Shown here: one piece after another, positions 44,899 to 54,655 of the stretch
Layout: every line of letters starts with the position of its first letter
Position numbering within the stretch: position 1 is the stretch's first letter
Source of the DNA: Bacteroides nordii WAL 11050 = JCM 12987
GTDB taxonomy: Bacteria; Bacteroidota; Bacteroidia; Bacteroidales; Bacteroidaceae
DNA: 64,000 nt
Assembly: GCA_000613465.1 (NCBI GenBank)
Contig: BAJA01000027.1
Span: forward strand, 1 to 64,000
Direction of reading: 5' to 3'
The notes under the pieces: generated by a model
The model's database searches: none
What the model was told of the DNA's origin: nothing
The model's input: only the letters and a program-made list of their open reading frames with translations
Translations under genes and position numbers: made by a program

Positions 44899-46460
44899 TT
44901 AGAAACGCATGCCGATGGTAAAGAGTACCTGGCTGCGAGTGTTGGTAACGTCCGTCTTGTTAAGATATATATCTTCAAAGGCATAGAACTTCTCTTTATA
45001 AGTACTGTATTTATATGCGAGATCTGCATAAAGCAAGCTGCCACGATAACCGATACCGATGGTATAATTGCTAAGCGCCTGGGCATTGGCAAAATCTGTA
45101 TCTGTACTTATTGAGTTTATAGGTAAGTTCTTGAAAGCATCCTCCTTAAAGGCAGAAGTGCTGTAATTGTATCCCAAACGGAAAGCAAATTGCGGAATCA
45201 CCTTATACTCTGCCCCTACGCGAACCGTACTAACTCCTTTCAGCATACTGGTCTGGCCATTTTCCCAAGTCATTGCATCACCTTCGGGGTAGTTGAAGCG
45301 CATTGTTGAATAATTTTCATATTCATACTCCGCACCGATAGCCAGGCTACTGCCCACTGTATATCCGAGACTGAAATTATAAGTCCACGGTGTACGGAAA
45401 CTATACTCGCGGTTCATATCACCCACCAAGTCATAGGTATCAATGGTGGTCCGAGTCAGTTTATCACCCAAAAAGACATCGGAAACCATACGAGAGCTTG
45501 TAGTCAGCGTAAGTTTATAGAATGTAGGAGAGTGCACAGACACACCGAAACGCAGAGGAGAGGATTCGATGGGACGTACAATGCTCCCAGCTTAAAGTCA
45601 AATCCACTACCGCCAATCTTGTTCCAGCTTTCCAGCAAATATCCTGTCTCGCCATAGTTCTCGTCATAAGAAGAGTACTTCTTATAGTCTACGTCATAAG
45701 CACCTATTGTCATTCCGAAATAGAAACGGTCATTGACGTTGAACGATACGTTGAAGTCATATTGATCAATTCCGCCTCTTTCCTCAGAGTGAAACTTAGC
45801 ATAGGGGATATCGGTAGTCATCGGTCTGTAGAGGTTTCCACCCCATTGGTCTTTTCCATCTTCAATTATTAGATGACCTTGAGAGCCCAATACGGAAAGC
45901 CAACCCAAATCCTTGTCGCGAAAAGCTTCACGGCCTTCAAGATATTTACTGTCTTTCACTCCATTCGCCTGATTAGCCATCTGGTAGGTTTGGGTTACAA
46001 TACCATCGCCAGGTGCTGTATTCAGCAATCCCTCCATGCCCATATTCTTATAGAACGACTTCGATTTGTGATAGTTGAATCCGAAGTTCACATACCGCAG
46101 AGGCGTCTGATTACCTATCTTTGAAGAAAACACAAAACCTATATTATCAAATCCTCCACGGTTCTTATCCCATTTTGAATTATAAACATTGTCAAGTCCC
46201 TTGTATGTACTCTCCATCCCATAGGCTGAGAAACTGAAAGTAGTCATCACATCATTACTGCGGTAGATTCCGATACCAGCCGGATTTGTTCCGATAGTGG
46301 ATATATCTCCTCCTAAAGCACTCATTGCGCCACCCATACCGACAAAACGGGCGGTTCCATTTAAGTCCTTACCAGTAAACTTAGCAGCATCGTATATTGT
46401 CTGTGCCTTTGCACTGCCTGCAAGCAGGGCGGCAGCCGCTATAATCATTATCTTTTTCAT
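44899..46460 (-). CDS. FadL/OmpP1-like outer-membrane transport protein, one-base deletion
   Basis: An outer-membrane barrel of about 520 residues, signal peptide ending GSAKAQ (residue ~20). N-terminal ARFVGMGGAMSALGGDISTIGTNPAGIGIYRSND is the FadL/TodX hallmark, an NPAG motif near the plug; many aromatic strands follow, with a C-terminal TIGMRF ending in Phe. The frame breaks at 45576: one extra base gives FKLGALYRPIESSPLRFGVSVHSPTFY. It probably moves a hydrophobic compound across the outer membrane; some annotations call relatives hemin receptors. Confidence 0.85.
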
Positions 46461-46489
46461 AATCCTTACCTTTTAAGTTAATACTACGG

Positions 46490-47786
46490 TTATCTCCGGC
46501 TACTACTGCTACGGCTGGAACCACCGCCACCACCACTGGAACGGGAGGAACTACCACCACTATATGAACCTGCACTGGAGCGCGAACTACTGCTGCTACT
46601 GGGAGAATAACTTCTGCTGGAAGAAGGAGTAGACGACGAACGTGAACTTCCGCTTGAATAGCTGCTACGGCTGGAAGGCTGCGTTGAGCTACCTCTGTTG
46701 TAAGTAGAACTCGGACGGCTACTGCTACTACTGCTCGGTCTGGAGGAAGAGCTGCTGGAAGGACGGCTTACCTCAGTCCGCGAGCTACTATTATAAGTAC
46801 TGCGCGTACTGCTCGGACGTGTGTAGGTAGAACGACGTGAAGAGCTTGCTTCTCCCCTGTCCGTACTTACTCCCGGACGACTGCTGGCGGAGGTACGTGT
46901 ACCTACAACCCGGCTTGAAGACGAAGCATTGGTACGACGGGAAGTGCTCGTTCCACCTGCACTTGGGCGACGGGAGGCATCTCCTGAGGTATATGTACGA
47001 CGGGAAGTACCCGATGAATACCGGTCGCTGTTTCCGTAAGACCGACGATTGGTATAACTGTTATTGCTCCAGTAGTGACCTCCGCCACCCCAACCCGGAT
47101 AATACCCGGGATAATGATGGTGATGTCCCAGTGACCACCCCAATAGCCGCCACCATACCAACCACCGTACCAGCCGCCATAATATCCGCCCCAACCGTAA
47201 TAAGGACGTGACCATCCCCAACCCCAACCGGACCGTAGGAATTATAGCGCCAATCCCACCACATCGGATTGCTGAACGTAGGGAACGCATAGGCATACAA
47301 GCCGTCAGTATATACGTTCCAGTCCCATGAATTGCTTCCGTAAACAATATCCCAATAGAACGGGCTACTGATACTTACAGCAAAACGCGGATTACGGAAA
47401 CGGATGATGCGTTCTGCATATTCGTAATCGTCCTGCGAACCGTTGAACTCACCGTTCACCCATTCGCCATCCAGATCCGGGCGTGATTTCTCTTTAATAT
47501 ATAAGGTGTCATCCTCCATCTCGAAGTCGTTTTCACGTGCATCGTAGCGGCGGTTATACTCGTCCACATCTCGGGTATTTCCTTTGCGGTCCTGAACAAC
47601 AACAGTTGTCCCCGGAGACGTATAAATATTCGTCGTGGCCTGTCTCCTCACCGGTTCCTTCTTCTCTGGTGCCGGCTCTTCCTTCTCTTTGGAAGGAATG
47701 AAGTAGAGGTCATCGTCATAGCTCTGTGCCATCAAACCTATAGGGAGACACAAGGCAATCAACAATAAAAAAACAATCTTTTTCAT
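46490..47786 (-). CDS. Secreted Ser/Arg-rich low-complexity protein, two one-base deletions
   Basis: About 432 residues after repair. ATG 47786 gives a signal peptide ending GLMAQ (residue ~21). Residues about 30-180 form a unique, partly acidic domain (NDFEMEDDTLYIKEKSRPDLDGEWVN). Restoring a G at 47229 and one at 47127-47129 reveals a Gly/Trp/Tyr/His-rich stretch (GWGWGWSRPYYGWGGYYGGW, then WGHHHHYPGYYPGWGGGG) which leads into a long Ser/Arg/Thr-rich tail to the end (SSRSSSSRR). No family recognised. Codon 1 region and promoter box at 47834-47841 (TATCTTTG on the minus strand) support expression. The tail is unusual for a bacterial exported protein. Confidence 0.75.
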
Positions 47787-47833
47787 ATCTCTGTGGTTTA
47801 TGGGTTTATTTTTTAATCCTTTCATTCACATTA

Positions 47834-47841
47834 CAAAGATA
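47834..47841 (-). promoter_or_regulatory. -7 box for the Ser/Arg-rich protein gene
   Basis: Minus-strand TATCTTTG fits TAnnTTTG, about 48 bases before the ATG. Confidence 0.5.
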
Positions 47842-48040
47842 AGCAAGGTATTGTTGCTTTTCGGAAGATTTTCCCCAAACAATAATAGGGAAATCCCTAT
47901 TTATAAAAGATTAAGAAGCTGATAAAAACCTTTAATACTTTACCTCAATGAATAAAAAACAGAAGGATGCAGGGAATTGTTTCCGAGAGAAGAAAAGTTA
48001 ACCATGAAGGTGGCATGTAACCGGAGCGTAGCCTGTATGT

Positions 48041-48106
48041 AGGCAAGGCGTGGGCTCCAAGCAGGCAAGGCGTAGTCTCCAAGCAGGCAAGGCGTGGGCT
48101 ACGAAC
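48041..48106. repeat. Three tandem 22-bp GC-rich units
   Basis: AGGCAAGGCGTGGGCTCCAA-type units start at 48041, 48063 and 48085; partial related sequence precedes at about 48020. GGCGTAGTCTCC here also forms one arm at 16029-16092. Rest of the 457-base gap is AT-rich with no gene seen apart from the promoter boxes. Confidence 0.85.
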
Positions 48107-48203
48107 ACCCTGTTTATCCTCCTTTTACCATAGTAATCTTTACGAGGCAGAACAACCGTTTAAATTAAAAACTCATTTCGCTTTCAATTTCAAAAAATAT
48201 ATA

Positions 48204-48211
48204 TACTTTTG
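48204..48211 (+). promoter_or_regulatory. -7 box for the YD-like protein gene
   Basis: TACTTTTG fits TAnnTTTG, 33 bases before the ATG. Confidence 0.45.
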
Positions 48212-48243
48212 TTCTTCATAAATAAACTTCTAAAAGACAGATT

Positions 48244-50481
48244 ATGAAAAAAGGACTACTATTAATGGGTTTGTCACTGTTTTCCGTGACAATATCGGCA
48301 CAACAAATTCATTCTATTCTAAATAAAAAATATGGAATAGAGAACAAAACATCTATCAAAACAAAGCAAACCAGACAAGCAGAAACAGAAAAGCAAAAAG
48401 AGTATCAAAAAATGGTGGAAACACAGGTGAATACCAGCATCGCACGCCATAAACTGGAAAACATGCGCGAAACCATCGAAAGGGCAAGCGTCAACCTTCT
48501 GGATGAAGCTGTCATCGAAGGATCGGAGAGACGCACATACACCTATTCGCCCGACGGCAAACGTGACGAAGAAAAACTCTACCATTGGTACAACAATGAA
48601 TGGCGACTGGATAATGTCTATAAAAGAATATACACGTATGACGACCAACAACGCTGTACTGGACGTACTATATTAAATGATGGCAGAGAAATATCCAAAG
48701 TTACCATCAGCTATGAAGGTGGAAACACCATCTACAAATACTACAGAATAGGAGGACCCGAGCAAACATTGGTGGCCGACTATGAAAAAGGTTACGATGC
48801 AGAAAAGCGCGAAACCCTCTACAAATTATACGACGAACGAGGTATCCTAAGAGACTGGAGAGAATTCAGATATGATAATGAAGGAGACCAGGTATTCACG
48901 TTATTCTGGAACGGATCATGGGGTGAACATGGCAGTGGAACAAAGTATGAAACGATAAAAGAAGGCTTGAAAAATACAAGAACCTCCTATCAATGGGACT
49001 CAAATAAAAACGACTGGTGGATGACCGAAACCCTGACCATCCTCCACAATGAAGCAAAACGCAGCTTGTCCGAAGAACGTTACGCATACAATCCCGATGG
49101 TAGCATCATCCATGGAGAAAAAGAAACCAATGTATATGATGCATACAACCGCCTCACCTCTACAGTGGTCGAGGAGTATACGAACGGAAAATTTGAATAC
49201 TCATACAAAGAAGAGTATACATACTGGGGAACCGAAGCCTACGATCCCGACAGCGAAGAGGAAGACTTTGAAGGTCCGTTACTCACCTATTCTTCTTCTG
49301 ACTGGGAAGACGGTGAATGGGTAGAAACTGAGTATGGAAAGATAGAACGTAATGCACAAGGGGTAGCCACAAAGGGTTACTCAAAAGAAATTGATGAAGA
49401 ACGTATTGACGGTGAGTATGTCTTTGTAATCAACGAAGAAGAAGGAACGTTTGACGATAAGGGAAACCTTATTGCAAGTACAGGAACATGCAAGCATGAG
49501 AACGGCACATTGTTGTACAACATAAAATCTGAATACGAATATAATGCCCAAAACAAAAACATACGTTCTACTTTCTACAGAAAATACCCGACGGATGATG
49601 CATGGCAACTGAATGAAGAAGACCGTGAGGAATATGATTCATTCGGCAGAACTATCCTGAGTTCCTACCTCTACCGCGATGATAGCAATAACTGGCAGGG
49701 AAATAAGTCAATATACAAATACCAGTTTGGAACCAAAGAGACGGAATATGCCGAAATAACAGATTACTTTGTAAACAGCAACGGTGAATTCAGTACAGTA
49801 CCAAGCTACTTCCGTTCTCATCTCCTGAAGGATCAAATCAAAGAAACCATAAACCAATCCTACGAGAATGGAGTTGTAGTTTATGGAAACAAAGAGGAAG
49901 TGGCTACAATCAGCATCCAGCTCACACTGCCCGACCCCGAACGTTACAACGATCCTATCGAGATAGAAGAGGTGATGGAAAGTCCGAAGATTTCTCTCAT
50001 ATCCTCCTACTACTGGGAAAACGATAGCTGGATACCGCAACAAAAGTACGGATTCGAGCAAGAAGGCAACAACATCACCGTAACATTCCAGGTAGGTGAC
50101 AGAGAGATGGAAAGAAGCGTATACACCTACGATGACCAGAAGAGAATCGTTGCCTATACACAGTATCAGGATACAGAGAAGAGATCAGAAGTGACATATA
50201 GCTACAACAACGACGGATTGCTGAACAAGAAAGACGAAAACGGTATTGTCACCCTCTACATCTATTCTAAACACGAGGTGACAGGTATTGAGAAAACAAC
50301 CGTGTCCGTTCTGCAAATCAAGGGACGTATCATTACTACCGACAACGCAGAAACATTGTTGCAGGTATATACCATTGACGGAACACTCATCGCCAGCGGA
50401 ACAGGTACAGTTACCCTGCCGGAAAGCGGAATCTACATCGTAGTTACAGACACTGTTCGCCAAAAAGTTATGATCCAATAA
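48244..50481 (+). CDS. Large secreted YD-like repeat protein with sorting-domain-like C-terminus
   Basis: A 745-residue exported protein, signal peptide ending TISAQ (residue ~20). A basic coiled segment (residues about 30-80) is followed by many imperfect repeats of the type RTYTYSPDGKRDEEKLYHW, YNPDGSIIHGEK, RYDNEGDQVFTLFW, SVYTYDDQKRIVAYTQ, which resemble YD/RHS-style or toxin-core beta repeats but shorter. The last ~70 residues (VLQIKGRIITTDNAETLLQVYTIDGTL... VTLPESGIYIVVTDTVRQKVMIQ) match the pattern of a type IX secretion C-terminal sorting domain. No toxin domain recognised. Frame intact, monocistronic. Confidence 0.8.
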   Translation: MKKGLLLMGLSLFSVTISAQQIHSILNKKYGIENKTSIKTKQTRQAETEKQKEYQKMVETQVNTSIARHKLENMRETIERASVNLLDEAVIEGSERRTYTYSPDGKRDEEKLYHWYNNEWRLDNVYKRIYTYDDQQRCTGRTILNDGREISKVTISYEGGNTIYKYYRIGGPEQTLVADYEKGYDAEKRETLYKLYDERGILRDWREFRYDNEGDQVFTLFWNGSWGEHGSGTKYETIKEGLKNTRTSYQWDSNKNDWWMTETLTILHNEAKRSLSEERYAYNPDGSIIHGEKETNVYDAYNRLTSTVVEEYTNGKFEYSYKEEYTYWGTEAYDPDSEEEDFEGPLLTYSSSDWEDGEWVETEYGKIERNAQGVATKGYSKEIDEERIDGEYVFVINEEEGTFDDKGNLIASTGTCKHENGTLLYNIKSEYEYNAQNKNIRSTFYRKYPTDDAWQLNEEDREEYDSFGRTILSSYLYRDDSNNWQGNKSIYKYQFGTKETEYAEITDYFVNSNGEFSTVPSYFRSHLLKDQIKETINQSYENGVVVYGNKEEVATISIQLTLPDPERYNDPIEIEEVMESPKISLISSYYWENDSWIPQQKYGFEQEGNNITVTFQVGDREMERSVYTYDDQKRIVAYTQYQDTEKRSEVTYSYNNDGLLNKKDENGIVTLYIYSKHEVTGIEKTTVSVLQIKGRIITTDNAETLLQVYTIDGTLIASGTGTVTLPESGIYIVVTDTVRQKVMIQ

Positions 50482-50638
50482 TGTATGGACATGAATTTAT
50501 TTACGATTAGACGATATACGATTGAAGTTACTCTTTTAAAAGCCTGTTTCAGTGCTGTTAGAGACAAAGTAATCCCAATCGTACATCGTAAATCGTCTGA
50601 TCTAAATAAATCCATTTTTATATGGATATAAGGGAATT
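50482..50638. repeat. Word-repeat palindrome (TTTACGATTAGACGAT) after the YD-like gene
   Basis: ATTTACGATTAGACGAT and ATACGATTG at about 50496-50524 are mirrored by CAATCGTAC, ATCGTAAATCGTCTGAT at about 50577-50605. The word is shared with 27584-27729. Confidence 0.8.
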
Positions 50639-50694
50639 TTGGTGCAGTTGCCCGGGCTTTTTCGGATATTATACCAGGCAATTGGTATTTTAAT

Positions 50695-50702
50695 TACCTT
50701 TG
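50695..50702 (+). promoter_or_regulatory. -7 box for prmA
   Basis: TACCTTTG fits TAnnTTTG, 20 bases before the ATG. Confidence 0.5.
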
Positions 50703-50722
50703 CAAATAAAAACAGAATACAT

Positions 50723-51568
50723 ATGAAGTACTTTGAATTCACTTTTAACACTAACCCTTGTACCGAAACAGTCAACGATGTACTGGCCGCTGTCCTGGGT
50801 GAGGCAGGATTTGAAAGTTTTGTAGAGCGCGAAGGAGGATTATCAGCTTATATCCAGCAAAGCCTTTGCGATGAAGAAACAATAAAAAACGCGCTTGCTG
50901 ATTTTCCTTTGCCCGATACGCAAATCACTTACAGCTATGTAGAGGCAGAGGATAAGAACTGGAACGAGGAATGGGAAAAGAACTTCTTCCAGCCAATAGT
51001 AATCGGAGACCGTTGCGTGATTCACAGTACATTCCATACAGATGTGCCCAAAGCGGAATACGATATTGTAATCAACCCACAAATGGCATTCGGCACAGGA
51101 CATCATGAAACCACCAGCCTTATTATTGGCGAATTATTGGATAGCGAACTGCAAGGTAAATCACTGCTCGATATGGGATGCGGAACTTCCATACTTGCTA
51201 TCCTTGCCCGCATGCGTGGTGCTGCTCCCTGCACGGCTATTGACATCGACGAGTGGTGCGTACGCAACTCCATTGAAAACATTGAACTAAACCAGGTAAC
51301 GGACATCACCGTAGAACAGGGCGATGCTGCTGCATTGGCGGGTAAAGGACCGTTCGATATAGTCATTGCCAATATCAACCGCAATATTCTACTGAATGAT
51401 ATGAAGCAATATGTCGCCTGCATGCATCCGGGTTCGGAACTATATATGAGTGGCTTTTATGTAGATGACATCCCCGTGATCCGCGAAGAGGCAGAACGAA
51501 ACGGACTGAGCTTTGTTCATTATAAAGAAAAGAACCGTTGGGCAGCTGTCAGATTAATAATGTGCTAA
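50723..51568 (+). CDS. prmA: Ribosomal protein L11 methyltransferase
   Basis: A 281-residue SAM-dependent methyltransferase that trimethylates L11. ATG 50723 is preferred because the family starts MKYFEFTF; an open frame extends upstream without coding character. N-terminal substrate domain, then the SAM motif LLDMGCGTSILAILARMRGA (DxGxGxG-like), FDIVIANINRNILL (NxNI catalytic segment, motif IV) and NPQMAFGTGHHETT before it, all PrmA hallmarks. Confidence 0.95.
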   Translation: MKYFEFTFNTNPCTETVNDVLAAVLGEAGFESFVEREGGLSAYIQQSLCDEETIKNALADFPLPDTQITYSYVEAEDKNWNEEWEKNFFQPIVIGDRCVIHSTFHTDVPKAEYDIVINPQMAFGTGHHETTSLIIGELLDSELQGKSLLDMGCGTSILAILARMRGAAPCTAIDIDEWCVRNSIENIELNQVTDITVEQGDAAALAGKGPFDIVIANINRNILLNDMKQYVACMHPGSELYMSGFYVDDIPVIREEAERNGLSFVHYKEKNRWAAVRLIMC

Positions 51569-51690
51569 TGTGCCAATGTGCCAATTAGCTGCGCAGTATT
51601 TGCACAAAGCTAATTGGCACATTATTTAATTGCATATTAACACATTATAAATTGGCACATTGGCATATTAGCACATTGGCACATTATTTT
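51561..51690. repeat. Word-repeat palindrome (TGTGCCAAT) between prmA and GH25
   Basis: AATGTGCTAATGTGCCAATG at about 51560-51586 with complements TTGGCACATT at 51616-51630, 51650-51663 and 51670-51686. GCTGCGC core at 51588-51594. It touches the prmA stop and the end of the GH25 gene. Confidence 0.85.
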
Positions 51691-52576
51691 ATCGTCATCC
51701 TCTTCAGCTCTTCCAGCGAACCGTTAAATACATTCAAGTCCACATCTTCATCAATTCCAGCACAGTACCAACATCGGAATGCTGCCAAAAGTGCCATTTA
51801 CCTTCATACTTCACAGAATCCACATAATAGTGAGCAATCCAGTAAGGATACGTATTGAAGATTGAATCATCCAGATAGCGGGTTTTAAATTTGTAAGAAG
51901 TATAAAGGATTGGTTTCACACCATAGTGCGCCTCCACCCTGTCGAGCCAGCGCTTAATATTTTGCTGCAATTCCTTCTTTGTCTTTTTCCCGGTTACCTC
52001 CACATCCAGCACCGGAGGAAGATCACCCGGAGCAAGTTTCACCGTACGAATAAAGAAATCGGCCTGCTTTAGCGGATCAGTCTTCGGAGAGAAGAAATGA
52101 TAAGCTCCGCGAATAAATCCATGCTTTCCCGCTTCCGAGAAATTACGGGCAAAAGTATCATCACCATGATCTCCGCCTTCGGTAGCTTTCATAAAAACAA
52201 ACTCAATAGGATAATCGGTCAGACGGCTCTGCATCAGTTCAAGCCAATCTATATCACCTTGATAATGGGAGATATCAATGCCATGTACATCATAACAACA
52301 AGGCACACAAATACCATATGCTTTCAGACCGTAACAAGGTTTCCAACGATAAGCATAAGGACGTATAAAGAAATAATAAAATGCCCCGGAAAAGATAGCA
52401 ATAATAAAGATAGCAAGTACATTGCGCAACCAGGAGGGCATAGCAGTACGGGCTGTTTTTTTTGTTTTTGAGGGAGTACGACGACGGGTACTACGCGCAG
52501 CAACAGCATCCATAGGGGTACGACGCGAAGTAGCAGCAGAAGTTTTGTGAGGTATAGGTTTACGGGAAGTAGTCAT
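51684..52576 (-). CDS. Membrane-anchored GH25 lysozyme-like protein, one-base deletion
   Basis: A muramidase-type protein of about 297 residues after repair: an Arg/Ser/Thr-rich basic cytoplasmic tail (residues 1-45), one transmembrane helix (about 47-72, WLRNVLAIFIIAIFSGAFYYFFI), then a GH25 domain with VHGIDISHYQGDIDW (catalytic Asp), MKATEGGDHGDDTF, RGAYHFFSP and VLDVEVTG (DxE pair). The frame breaks near 51761: restoring one base gives DVGTVAGIDEDVDLNVF and moves the stop to 51684. Acts on peptidoglycan in the periplasm. The type-II orientation distinguishes it from secreted lysins. Confidence 0.88.
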
Positions 52577-52723
52577 ATCAGTAGTTAGAAGTCAGTATTT
52601 AGTAGTTAGAACCTATGCAGAGTACCAGTATTTACTACTAACTTGGAATTTAGTAGCCAGAATCTATAACAGCGTTAATACTGTATAGATTCGAACTACT
52701 AACTACCAGTTTCTAACTTCTTC
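52577..52723. repeat. Word-repeat palindrome (TAGTTAGAA) between GH25 and PPi-PFK
   Basis: AGTAGTTAGAAGTCAG and TTAGTAGTTAGAA at about 52580-52612, complements TACTACTAACTTG and ACTACTAACTACCAGTTTC at about 52638-52715. The same word occurs at 58660-58800. Confidence 0.8.
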
Positions 52724-54367
52724 TTATTTAGCTTGTTCAAGCTGCAATGTCTTGGTAGGCTGATCACAGACTTCAGTAGGACCAAAGTACTGGATAGGAC
52801 CCGGATATACATAATCCGTAGTCATAGCCCACTGGTCGCGCATAGCGGCAAATGTTTTGAAAGGAGCACCATCCAGTTTCACGAGAGCTTTCTGGATAAC
52901 CGGTTTCATTTCGCCATGACGACGTTCCATATTCATCATCATTGTGATAGGCACACCGCCTGCAATCCATTCTTCGGCAGGAGCTGTAGTGTTGCGTACA
53001 GATGACATATAACCAGTCTTACCATTGGCAATCAGCATAGAAGCGGTATATCCCAGTGAGTAGCAATAGTCGGCATCGTAGTTTGACGGAGCAGCGCAAC
53101 GGCCTTCGTAACCGAAGAAGTGGTGCTGTGCAGCAAACTTTCCTACATATTTGCCTTCTGCCTTCCAGGTAGCCAATTTGGTAGCAACCATTTCCGACAA
53201 CAGTTTCTCTGTTTCAATCAGTGATACCTGTACGTTTCCGTGCGGGTCACGGTCCAGAGTAAGCTGACGGGCAACGCCCTCGGGAAGGCTTGCATAGATA
53301 GCAGAATTTTCCGGAGAAAGTTTACGGATAATATAATCACGTTGATGAGATTTCTTAATCTGAGAGAACTCTTCTGCATTAGAAGCCAGGAAGTCGTTCA
53401 ACTCAGCAATCAGGCGTTTCATAGCCGGAATGAACTCAACAAGACCTTCGGGGATAAGAACCGTACCGAAGTTATTGCCTTGTGCAGCACGATCGGCAAC
53501 CACCTGTGCAATGTAGGTTACTACATCATCCAAAGACATATCTTTCGTTTCTACTTCTTCAGAAATGATACATACGTTAGGCTGAACCTGCAAAGCACAT
53601 TCCAGCGCAATGTGAGAAGCCGAACGACCCATCAATTTGATAAAGTGCCAGTATTTGCGGGCAGAGTTACAGTCGCGTTGGATGTTACCAATCACTTCTG
53701 AGTAAACCTTACAAGCTGTATCAAAACCGAAAGAAGTTTCAATCATTTCGTTCTTCAGGTCACCATCGATAGTCTTCGGACAACCGATTACCTGTACACC
53801 AGTGTTCTTTGCTGCATAATATTCAGCCAGCACACAAGCGTTTGTATTAGAGTCATCACCACCAATAATAACAAGTGCTTTGATGCCCAGTTCTTTCAGG
53901 ATTTCAAGCCCTTTGTCAAACTGCTCTTCCTTTTCCAGTTTCGTACGGCCGGAACCAATAATATCAAAACCTCCTGTATTACGATACTCGTCGATGATAT
54001 CAGAAGTAAGCTCCATATAATTATGGTCAACCAGACCACCGGGGCCCAAGATGAAACCATACAATTTGCTATCAGCATTGAGAGCTTTGATACCATCAAA
54101 CAGACCGGAGATTACGTTGTGTCCGCCCGGAGCCTGTCCACCGGAAAGGATAACACCTACATTCATAGCAGGCAGTTTAACAGCTTCTCCGGCTTCAAAC
54201 TTAATCAATGGCATACCGTACGTATTGGGAAATAATTTCTTGATAGCTTCCTGATCGGCTACCGATTGAGTAGCAGCGCCTTCTACGGCTTTAACAGCCC
54301 CTTTCAGCGCTTTCGGAAGTTTGGGCTGATACGCAGCCCTTGCGATTTGCAATGCACTTTTAGTCAT
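52724..54367 (-). CDS. pfp: Diphosphate-fructose-6-phosphate 1-phosphotransferase (PPi-PFK)
   Basis: A 547-residue glycolytic enzyme using pyrophosphate as phosphate donor. VGVILSGGQAPGGHNVI near residue 75 is the donor-binding region; GGDDSNTNA (Asp in place of the Gly found in ATP-PFKs, the mark of PPi use) and the catalytic PKTIDGDL are clear; LMGRSASHIALE is the sugar-phosphate segment. The length fits the long PPi-PFK subgroup of Bacteroidetes and plants. Reversible, so it can serve both glycolysis and gluconeogenesis. Confidence 0.95.
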   Translation of the reverse strand: MTKSALQIARAAYQPKLPKALKGAVKAVEGAATQSVADQEAIKKLFPNTYGMPLIKFEAGEAVKLPAMNVGVILSGGQAPGGHNVISGLFDGIKALNADSKLYGFILGPGGLVDHNYMELTSDIIDEYRNTGGFDIIGSGRTKLEKEEQFDKGLEILKELGIKALVIIGGDDSNTNACVLAEYYAAKNTGVQVIGCPKTIDGDLKNEMIETSFGFDTACKVYSEVIGNIQRDCNSARKYWHFIKLMGRSASHIALECALQVQPNVCIISEEVETKDMSLDDVVTYIAQVVADRAAQGNNFGTVLIPEGLVEFIPAMKRLIAELNDFLASNAEEFSQIKKSHQRDYIIRKLSPENSAIYASLPEGVARQLTLDRDPHGNVQVSLIETEKLLSEMVATKLATWKAEGKYVGKFAAQHHFFGYEGRCAAPSNYDADYCYSLGYTASMLIANGKTGYMSSVRNTTAPAEEWIAGGVPITMMMNMERRHGEMKPVIQKALVKLDGAPFKTFAAMRDQWAMTTDYVYPGPIQYFGPTEVCDQPTKTLQLEQAK

Positions 54368-54608
54368 TTTCTTTATTTTTATTTAAAGGTGTTAGTAAGT
54401 TCGATACTAAAAAATCAAAAGCGATGCAAATTTCGTGTTTTTTTCTGAAATATGAAAGAGCATACGTAAATAATGTTAGCATACCTTTCGGTTAGAGAGA
54501 CTTCCGGCTATCAACTACAAAAAATGGAAAAGGCGATAAAATGGCTTTTTTGAGGTATTAGTATAAATCATTGAGATAATACTGCAAAGTGGGACAAAAG
54601 ATTTGAGC

Positions 54609-54616
54609 TACATTTG
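54609..54616 (+). promoter_or_regulatory. -7 box for the GH95-like gene
   Basis: TACATTTG fits TAnnTTTG, 40 bases before the ATG, in the 288-base gap divergent from PPi-PFK. Confidence 0.45.
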
Positions 54617-54655
54617 CACACATCATTTATGCATTTTTAATCAGGAAAAGAAACC

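Noticed and set aside
46490..47347. Separate 285-residue Ser/Arg-rich gene
   Set aside because: It has no plausible start of its own and joins the upstream signal-peptide protein once two missing bases are restored, so it is the C-terminal part of one gene.
50639..50722. Upstream extension of the prmA frame
   Set aside because: It crosses a -7 promoter box and the family starts at the MKYFEF methionine.
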